In this document: positions 24,997 to 33,682 of the stretch, piece after piece | Layout of the letters: each line of letters begins with the position of its first letter | Position numbering within the stretch: the first letter of the stretch is position 1 | Assembly: GCA_041736625.1 (NCBI GenBank) | Contig: JBGSTG010000057.1 | Span: 5,165 to 69,164, forward strand | DNA length: 64,000 nucleotides | From: M3007 sp041736625 | Lineage (GTDB): Bacteria > Bacteroidota > Bacteroidia > Chitinophagales > Saprospiraceae | Direction of reading: 5' to 3' | The notes under the pieces: generated by a model | What the model was told of the DNA's origin: nothing | The model's database searches: none | Seen by the model: only the letters and a program-made list of their open reading frames with translations | Translations under genes and position numbers: made by a program

Positions 24997-25272
24997 TTAC
25001 CATTCGAACAGCCGATTCGGATCGCCTCTATTATCCCAAAAGTATTGCTCCCGAAATGATTTCATAACTACCTCATGCGGAATTCCCTCCCCTGCATCCA
25101 TCGCACGAATAGCAACCTCTATCCGAATTTTCTGCGCATCCGATAATTTAGTCCAAAAATCTTCTTCCCCTGAAAGCAAGGCTTCAATGGCGCTAATTAC
25201 CTGTTCGCTTTCAACGGCAACCAACGTATGAATTATGTTCAATTTTCTGGTTTGTAATTCAGCTGTCGACAT
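24997..25272 (-). CDS. Orphan antitoxin-like protein
   Basis: About 91 residues from the ATG at 25272 (MSTAELQTRKLNIIHTL), which avoids coding through the repeat. The C-terminal part (KIRIEVAIRAMDAGEGIPHE, then VVMK) matches the kind of tail seen in antitoxins paired with RelE/ParE toxins in Bacteroidota. No toxin gene is adjacent: downstream is the convergent Uma2 gene 11 bases away, and upstream is repeat copy 4 and the 3' end of clpB. The toxin may have been lost when the repeat arrived. Confidence 0.55.
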   Translation of the reverse strand: MSTAELQTRKLNIIHTLVAVESEQVISAIEALLSGEEDFWTKLSDAQKIRIEVAIRAMDAGEGIPHEVVMKSFREQYFWDNRGDPNRLFEW

Positions 25273-25357
25273 CATTTTGCGTGAACATTGTTTTGCTTGT
25301 ACAAATGTATTCAAACCTTCCAGTATTTCAAAGCTATTTCCTTCCTGATTTCGATAG

Positions 25358-25437
25358 AACACGGATTGAACGGATTTACACCGATCTTTCAAAAAAATCC
25401 GCGTAAATCCGTTTAATCCGTGTCATCCGCGTGCCAT
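25358..25437. repeat. Palindromic intergenic repeat, copy 4 (left arm truncated)
   Basis: The right arm (ending CCGCGTGCCAT) is intact, but the left arm starts inside the unit at ACACGGATTG, lacking the outermost ATGGCACGCGGATG. It lies between the antitoxin-like gene and the clpB 3' end. Confidence 0.8.
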
Positions 25438-25460
25438 TAACCCTCGCCGAAGGCGAAAAA

Positions 25461-28109
<2,649 letters not shown>

Positions 28110-28123
28110 GGTGGCGGTTGGTT

Positions 28124-28200
28124 GTCGGTAGTCGGTAGTCGGTAGTCGGCTTTCGGTAGTCGGTTGTCGGCTTTCGGCTATCGGTAGTCGGTTGTTGGGT
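28124..28200. repeat. 7-bp tandem repeat upstream of clpB
   Basis: Eleven consecutive heptamers with the consensus GTCGGTA (variants GTCGGCT, TTCGGTA, GTCGGTT, ATCGGTA) lie 14 bases upstream of the clpB start. Within 28110-28445, the rest of this gap holds only the two divergent -7-like boxes. Confidence 0.85.
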
Positions 28201-28325
28201 TTGTGGATGATGTTTGGGTGATCAAAAGTGTGGCCAAACGGGTTGGGTGGTGTTTGGACCTGTAAATGTCGCAGATTAGGGGATTGGGTGGCGACAAAAT
28301 GTCGTTTGGCCATTTAGTTTTATGA

Positions 28326-28333
28326 CAAATTTA
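28326..28333 (-). promoter_or_regulatory. clpB: Putative -7 box for clpB (TAAATTTG)
   Basis: The minus strand reads TAAATTTG, an exact TAnnTTTG match, about 217 bases upstream of the clpB start. The 7-bp repeat would then lie in the transcribed leader. Confidence 0.4.
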
Positions 28334-28411
28334 CATGACCAATCATCTATCCATCCCCGGCAAGCGGGGTATGATGATGGAAAATTTGAGCGTCATTCCC
28401 AAAATTAGTAT

Positions 28412-28419
28412 TAATTTTG
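28412..28419 (+). promoter_or_regulatory. Putative -7 box of the DUF4143 ATPase gene (TAATTTTG)
   Basis: An exact TAnnTTTG match, 27 bases before the start codon. A TTTG at 28385-28388 could be the -33 element at slightly long spacing (23 bases). Confidence 0.5.
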
Positions 28420-28445
28420 TGAATTGATTCACAAATTTACCAAAA

Positions 28446-29585
28446 ATGTATTCCAGGTACCTCATTTCAACGCTCAAGCGCAGGTGGTTTTCCGGCAAAG
28501 TCATTCTGCTGACCGGCGCCCGCCAAACAGGTAAAACCACGCTGATCAGGACTTTTTTAGAAACGGAGGGATACCTGGACTCCACCCGGGCTTTCAACTG
28601 CGACAATATTACCGACCGGGAGCTGTTGCGCGAGAAAAACCTTGAATTTTTAATACAATTGGTGGGTAATGCCCGGGTAATCTTTATTGACGAAGGCCAA
28701 AAAGTGCCGGGCATTGGCGAAACGCTGAAATTGCTGGTAGATCATTTCGGAAAAGAAAAACAGGTGGTGGTCACCGGTTCCTCGAGCATGAATCTCCTCA
28801 ACCAGACCCAGGAGCCGCTCACCGGCAGAAAATGGGTGTACCAGCTTTATCCGTTGAGTCTGGCGGAAATTTACCCAAACGGCGATTTGCTTTCGGCCAT
28901 TAAGGGACTGGAAGAGCGGCTCATTTACGGCAGTTACCCGGAAATAGTAAACACCCTGGAGCTGGAAGACAAGGCTGAGCGGCTGTCGGAACTGGCATCG
29001 AGTTATCTGTACAAAGACATTTTCGAGTTTCAACAAATCAAGAATCCGGACGTCCTGATCCGTTTGCTCAAGGCATTGGCGCTTCAAATCGGCAACGAAG
29101 TGGCGTACAGCGAACTGGCATCGCTCGTGGGCATCGACAAAAACACCGTGGAGCGTTATGTGGATTTGCTGGAAAAAAACTTTGTGCTTTTCCGGTTGCC
29201 GCCTTATTTTCAAAACAAGCGCAAAGAGATCTCCAAAATGCGCAAGGTCTTTTTCTACGATACCGGCGTGCGCAATGCCCTGCTCAACAATTTTCTACCC
29301 TTGAACAGCAGAATGGATGTAGGCGCACTGTGGGAGAACTTTATAATCGCAGAGCGGCTCAAATACCGATCCGCACACAAAATCGGCGCACATGCTTATT
29401 TTTGGAGAACCTTTCCCGGCGCCGAGGTAGATCTGGTGGAAGAACGCGATGGGAAATTGCACGGCTACGAATTCAAGTGGTCGCCCACAAAAGCCGTATT
29501 CAAAGCGCCGGCTGCCTGGGATCAGATTCCCCATACCACATTTCAATGCATTCACCGGGAGAACTTTAGCGGTTTTGCTTTTTGA
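28446..29585 (+). CDS. AAA_14/DUF4143 ATPase
   Basis: A 379-residue protein. An N-terminal AAA domain has Walker A GARQTGKTT (about 24-32), Walker B VIFIDE and a sensor-like VVTGSSS. A winged-helix middle follows, then a C-terminal DUF4143 region with a nuclease-like GAEVDLVEERDGKLHGYEFKWS motif. This family is widespread in Bacteroidota and archaea; function is largely unknown. It stands upstream of the first CHAT gene on the same strand (133 bases apart), and a divergent family member flanks the second CHAT gene. Confidence 0.88.
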   Translation: MYSRYLISTLKRRWFSGKVILLTGARQTGKTTLIRTFLETEGYLDSTRAFNCDNITDRELLREKNLEFLIQLVGNARVIFIDEGQKVPGIGETLKLLVDHFGKEKQVVVTGSSSMNLLNQTQEPLTGRKWVYQLYPLSLAEIYPNGDLLSAIKGLEERLIYGSYPEIVNTLELEDKAERLSELASSYLYKDIFEFQQIKNPDVLIRLLKALALQIGNEVAYSELASLVGIDKNTVERYVDLLEKNFVLFRLPPYFQNKRKEISKMRKVFFYDTGVRNALLNNFLPLNSRMDVGALWENFIIAERLKYRSAHKIGAHAYFWRTFPGAEVDLVEERDGKLHGYEFKWSPTKAVFKAPAAWDQIPHTTFQCIHRENFSGFAF

Positions 29586-29717
29586 CACGTTTCTCATCTG
29601 TTTTGTTGGGCATTTTCGCTCTTGTCTTTTAAAAAAGTACGAAAAAAAATTGGACAATAGAGCATAAATACACAATTTTGTATCTGTATTTCGCTTTCAC
29701 CTCAACCATACCACCCA

Positions 29718-32633
29718 ATGAAACACCTCCTTTCCCTCCTGCTTTTTTTCCTGCCCACGCTCTTATGGGCACAAGACATTGACTCCACCGCCATCCGGCA
29801 GGTGGACAGCCTCATCCAGGTGTCCCGCACGCTCACCGGGCAGCGGCAATACGAGCAGGCGCTGGCGGTGAATGCCGAGGCGGAGCGGCTGGCATTGGCG
29901 GGTTGGGGCCGGGAATCGGCGGTGTATGGGCGTTGTTGTTTTAACCGAGGCAGGGTATTTTACTACAAAGGAGACAAGACAAATGCCGAAAAATGGTATC
30001 TGGAATCCAGCGGCATCTATGAGAAAACGGTGGGCAAGGAACACCCCGAGTATGCCTGGAGCCTGCATAACCTTGGACTCCTTTACAAGACGATGGGTTA
30101 CTACGAACAAGCCGAGTCCCTTTACCTCGAAGCCAAAGCCATCCGCGAAAAAGTGCTGGGTAAGGAGCATGCCGATTATGCCACGAGCGTGGCCAACCTG
30201 GCAAACCTTTACTATGCAATGGGCAACTACGAAAAGGCCGAGCCGCTCCACCTCGAAGCCAAAGCTATCCGGGAAAAAGTGTTGGGGAGAGAGCATCCAC
30301 ATTATGCCCATAGCCTGAACAACCTGGCAATTCATTATTATGAAATGGGCAACTACGAAAAAGCCGAGCCACTCTATCTCGAAGCCATAGCCATTAGGGA
30401 AAAAGTGCTGGGTAAGGAGCATCCCGACTATGCCTCCGGCATAGAAAACCTGGCAATCCTTTACCATGACATGGGAAACTTCGAAAAAGTCGAGCCCCTC
30501 TACCTCGAAGCCAAAGCCATCCGGGAAAAAGTGTTGGGCAAAGAGCATCCCGATTATGCTACCAGTCTGAACAACCTCGCCGTGTTTTACGATGACATGG
30601 GCAGCTACGAAAAAGCCGAGCCCCTCTACCTCGAAGCCAAATCCATTTGGGAAAAAGCGTTGGGCAAGGAGAACCTCGATTATGTCTCAGCCCCCAACAA
30701 CCTGGCAAACCTATATTATGAAATGGGCAACTACGAAAAAGTTGAACCCCTTCACCTCGAAGCCAAAGCCATCCGCGAAAAAGTGTTGGGCAAGGAGCAC
30801 CCCGATTATGTCGCAAGCCTGGAGAACCTGATACGTTTGTATGAAAGACAAAGCCGATTTTTAGACTCGGAACCTTTACAGGAAGAAGCCTTTAAGCTAT
30901 CTCAAACAAGAGCGGAAAATGCCACTTCCTTTCTTTCAGAGTATGAACTCGCTAAATATATAACAAAATTTCGAAAAAGCGGATTTGATTTGAGCGCATA
31001 CCTGCTTGCCCGTATGAATGCTGAGGCACAACCCGGAATACTCCCCGCATTGGCTTATGACCATGCGCTTTTGTACAAAGGATTTATCATGTCCGCTGCT
31101 TCCAGACTCAATTCGTCAGCACTAACCTCACCGGAAACAGCGGAAATCAACCTCCGCCTCAAAGCGTACCGTCGCCTTCTCGCCGCAGAATACGCGAAAC
31201 CCATCGCCGATCGAAATGGCGTCGCTGAACTGGAAGAAGAAGCTAACCTTGCCGAAAAGGAACTTACCCGATCCGTTGCAGGGTATGCAGAGGCTAAACG
31301 GCAGGTAAAGTGGCAGGATGTAAAAGCAGTTTTAAAGCCGTCAACGGCTGCTATCGAGATGGTACATTTTAAAGTCTATTTTCCCCAGAATACAGATAGC
31401 ATCATGTATGCTGCCCTCCTGCTGCTGCCTGGCAGTTCGCAGCCCACCTTCATCTCACTTTTTGAGGAAAAGCAACTTGACAGTCTTCTCCAAACCCGGG
31501 GCGAGCGCCGGGCCGACTACGTAAACAATCTTTACGCCATAGCCGACAGGGGGGCAAAGCCCCTTGGGCATCCGAAAAAGTCCTTATACGAACTCCTCTG
31601 GCGACCTTTGGAGAAAGAATTGGCCGGTGTCCAAACCATTTATTACGCGCCCTCCGGCCTGCTGCACCGCCTGAACCTGGGCGCAATTCCTGTCCCTCCC
31701 TCCCCGGGAGGCGGACAGGAGGCCGAGGACGAAACGCTGTCCGACCACTATCAACTGGTGGAAATGGGCAGCACGAGGCAATTGGTCGTTCCGCACCCAT
31801 CGGTCCATTCGGAGAATACAGCGATGCTTTTCGGTGGTATCCAGTACGAAATGGACAGCATCGCCATGGCGCAAGCGAACCTAAGCCTTGGCAGCGATGT
31901 GCTGCTGGCCAGCCGGGGCAGTCTGTCGTTTGCGAATGCCGACTCCACCCTGCGGGGCGGCGCCTGGAGCTACCTGAAATGGACGGACAAAGAGGTGACC
32001 GCTCTGGAACCGATTTTGAAAACCGCCGGTATCCAGGCCGGTGTAAGGAAGGGGTTTTCGGCCACAGAGGAGTCGTTCAAGGCCATGGGTACGGGCAGGC
32101 CATCGCCACGTGTGTTGCACATCGCCACCCACGGCTACTTTTTCCCGGACCCGAAGACCTCACCCCCCAATCCCCTATCCGGGGGAGAGGGGGAGCCAAC
32201 TTTCCGGTTGAGCGACCACCCTATGCTCCGCTCCGGGCTCGTTTTGGCAGGCGGAAACGCCGCATGGCAGGGGGCAATAACGTTGGAAGGACGGGAAGAC
32301 GGCATCCTCACCGCCTACGAAATCAGCCAGATGAACCTGTCGAACACCGAACTCGTCGTGCTCTCCGCCTGCGAAACCGGCCTGGGCGACATCCAGGGCA
32401 ACGAGGGTGTGTACGGTCTGCAGCGGGCCTTCAAAATCGCCGGAGCGAAGTACCTGATCATGTCCCTCTGGCAGGTGCCCGACCAGGAGACTTCGGTGTT
32501 TATGACGACTTTTTACAAACATTGGCTCACAGATAAACAGCCGATTCCCGATGCCTTTCGCACCACGCAGCAGGAGATGCGGGAGCGGTTTATCAATCCG
32601 TATCAGTGGGCGGGGTTTGTGCTGGTGGAGTGA
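29718..32633 (+). CDS. Exported TPR-CHAT protease-like protein, paralog 1
   Basis: A 971-residue protein with signal peptide MKHLLSLLLFFLPTLLWAQ. It has seven tandem 42-residue kinesin-light-chain-type TPRs (K103 to about residue 396, for example KVLGKEHPDYATSLNNLA) and a helical linker. The C-terminal CHAT (caspase HetF-associated) domain has the catalytic dyad H805 in HIATHGYFF and C885 in LSACETG, and ends in QWAGFVLVE. CHAT domains are caspase-clan proteases; TPRs typically sense or recruit partners. The signal peptide implies an extracytoplasmic location, unlike the cytosolic TPR-CHAT of type III-E CRISPR. It is closely related to the gene at 33683. Confidence 0.9.
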   Translation: MKHLLSLLLFFLPTLLWAQDIDSTAIRQVDSLIQVSRTLTGQRQYEQALAVNAEAERLALAGWGRESAVYGRCCFNRGRVFYYKGDKTNAEKWYLESSGIYEKTVGKEHPEYAWSLHNLGLLYKTMGYYEQAESLYLEAKAIREKVLGKEHADYATSVANLANLYYAMGNYEKAEPLHLEAKAIREKVLGREHPHYAHSLNNLAIHYYEMGNYEKAEPLYLEAIAIREKVLGKEHPDYASGIENLAILYHDMGNFEKVEPLYLEAKAIREKVLGKEHPDYATSLNNLAVFYDDMGSYEKAEPLYLEAKSIWEKALGKENLDYVSAPNNLANLYYEMGNYEKVEPLHLEAKAIREKVLGKEHPDYVASLENLIRLYERQSRFLDSEPLQEEAFKLSQTRAENATSFLSEYELAKYITKFRKSGFDLSAYLLARMNAEAQPGILPALAYDHALLYKGFIMSAASRLNSSALTSPETAEINLRLKAYRRLLAAEYAKPIADRNGVAELEEEANLAEKELTRSVAGYAEAKRQVKWQDVKAVLKPSTAAIEMVHFKVYFPQNTDSIMYAALLLLPGSSQPTFISLFEEKQLDSLLQTRGERRADYVNNLYAIADRGAKPLGHPKKSLYELLWRPLEKELAGVQTIYYAPSGLLHRLNLGAIPVPPSPGGGQEAEDETLSDHYQLVEMGSTRQLVVPHPSVHSENTAMLFGGIQYEMDSIAMAQANLSLGSDVLLASRGSLSFANADSTLRGGAWSYLKWTDKEVTALEPILKTAGIQAGVRKGFSATEESFKAMGTGRPSPRVLHIATHGYFFPDPKTSPPNPLSGGEGEPTFRLSDHPMLRSGLVLAGGNAAWQGAITLEGREDGILTAYEISQMNLSNTELVVLSACETGLGDIQGNEGVYGLQRAFKIAGAKYLIMSLWQVPDQETSVFMTTFYKHWLTDKQPIPDAFRTTQQEMRERFINPYQWAGFVLVE
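30024..30905 (+). repeat. 126-bp tandem repeats encoding TPRs in CHAT paralog 1
   Basis: Seven in-register units of 126 bases (42 codons) encode the TPR array. Units two to six are very similar, so copy number could change by recombination. Confidence 0.85.
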
Positions 32634-32640
32634 CCATAAC

Positions 32641-33027
32641 TTAAACCGAGTGTGGGTTGATGACGGTCAGACCCGGAATATTCTTGAAATCGTCTGTATT
32701 GCGAGTTACAAGTACGAGTTGATGCACGAGAGCAGTAGCTGCGATGATGGCATCGGGCAACTTGATTTTAGTTTGTTGTCGGAGTTCGATAGTCTTTAAA
32801 ACTGCTGTTTCTGTCAAAAGGAATTCATCGGTTGATTCTATGAATTCGATCAATACATCCATTTCTGTTTGGGCGCCGTTGTAAGAAAGCAGCTCGATCC
32901 GATTGATAACAGATATACTGTGATTGTTTTGTTCCGTCAATCGCTGCAACCAGGCAGAACCGGAATCCGGTAAAAAACCGCCGAGGAACTCGATGATAAC
33001 ATTGCTATCAATCAAATGCGTTGCCAT
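32641..33027 (-). CDS. PIN-domain toxin (VapC-type)
   Basis: A 128-residue PIN ribonuclease with the acidic residues of the active site in place: D7 (LIDSNV), E45 (INRIELL), D92 (KLPDAIIAATA) and D112 (RNTDDF). VapC toxins cleave RNA, often tRNA or rRNA. Its start overlaps the upstream antitoxin gene by 16 bases, as in classic toxin-antitoxin pairs. The pair sits between the 3' end of CHAT paralog 1 (7 bases away) and a CHAT 3' remnant. Confidence 0.88.
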   Translation of the reverse strand: MATHLIDSNVIIEFLGGFLPDSGSAWLQRLTEQNNHSISVINRIELLSYNGAQTEMDVLIEFIESTDEFLLTETAVLKTIELRQQTKIKLPDAIIAATALVHQLVLVTRNTDDFKNIPGLTVINPHSV

Positions 33028-33224
33028 TCTTTTCTTGATAGTTCAATGTGTTGTAGCATTTTAGAAGCCGTTGTTCCAGACAATCTGCCTGCCCATTGTT
33101 TTTTGGGTGATGGCGCAGAACTCATTATTTTGGCAGGACGCAACTTTATAATATTCAAGCGTTCAAGTTGTTGGAGCAGTGCCAACGCGTCGTCATTAAG
33201 CAGTTCAACTGTTATGGTCTGCAT
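33012..33224 (-). CDS. Antitoxin partner of the PIN toxin
   Basis: A 70-residue protein, MQTITVELLNDDALALLQQL then ERLNIIKL, of the ribbon-helix or DUF2281-like antitoxin type, with a basic, disordered C-terminal tail that probably occludes the toxin. It overlaps the toxin start by 16 bases. A -7 box (TAACTTTG on the minus strand) lies 18 bases upstream. Confidence 0.75.
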   Translation of the reverse strand: MQTITVELLNDDALALLQQLERLNIIKLRPAKIMSSAPSPKKQWAGRLSGTTASKMLQHIELSRKEWQRI

Positions 33225-33241
33225 ACTGGAAAAAATTTTAA

Positions 33242-33249
33242 CAAAGTTA
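33242..33249 (-). promoter_or_regulatory. Putative -7 box of the toxin-antitoxin pair (TAACTTTG)
   Basis: An exact TAnnTTTG match on the minus strand, 18 bases before the antitoxin start, embedded in a small TTAAC...GTTAA symmetry that could be an autoregulatory site. Confidence 0.45.
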
Positions 33250-33304
33250 AGCTTTTTTTGACAAGTATTGTACGCTACGCATTATAGTGCTAATTAAGTT
33301 AATT

Positions 33305-33567
33305 TTGCTCTCTGCCTGCGAAACCTTCCGGGCAACGAAGGCGTGTACGGCCTGCAACGCGCTTTCAAAATCGCCGGCGCGAAGTATCTCGTCATGAGCC
33401 TCTGGCAGGTGCCCGACCAGGAGACCTCGGTGTTCATGACCACTTTTTACAAGCATTGGCTTACGGGCAAACAGCCGATTCCCGATGCCTTCCGCACCAC
33501 GCAGCAGGAGATGCGGGAGCGGTTTATTAATCCGTATCAGTGGGCGGGGTTTGTGCTGGTGGAGTAG
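33305..33567 (+). pseudogene. 3'-end remnant of a CHAT gene (remnant A)
   Basis: The sequence resumes at the catalytic-cysteine region (GCTCTCTGCCTGCGAAACC), then lacks a net 13 bases relative to both full CHAT genes, which breaks the frame. From 33343 to the stop at 33567 it encodes the intact family C terminus (YGLQRAFKIAGAKYL to QWAGFVLVE). All upstream parts of the gene are gone. It lies between the toxin-antitoxin pair and CHAT paralog 2. Confidence 0.85.
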
Positions 33568-33682
33568 TGTATGCGCTGGTTCAAAAGGTGAATGCGAACA
33601 CAAGAACAAAGGCGACAGAAATGGCGGATAAAGCCTTTATCTTTACTTTTTCGTTTCGTCTTCACCTAAGCTACCCTAACCA

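Noticed and set aside
22072..25437. Repeats considered as a CRISPR array
   Set aside because: Only four palindromic copies with gene-sized, unequal spacers; they are long inverted repeats, not short direct repeats with regular spacers.
28124..28200. Heptamer array considered as coding extension of clpB
   Set aside because: The in-frame extension to 28313 would add a low-complexity N terminus absent from ClpB proteins, whose conserved start matches 28109.
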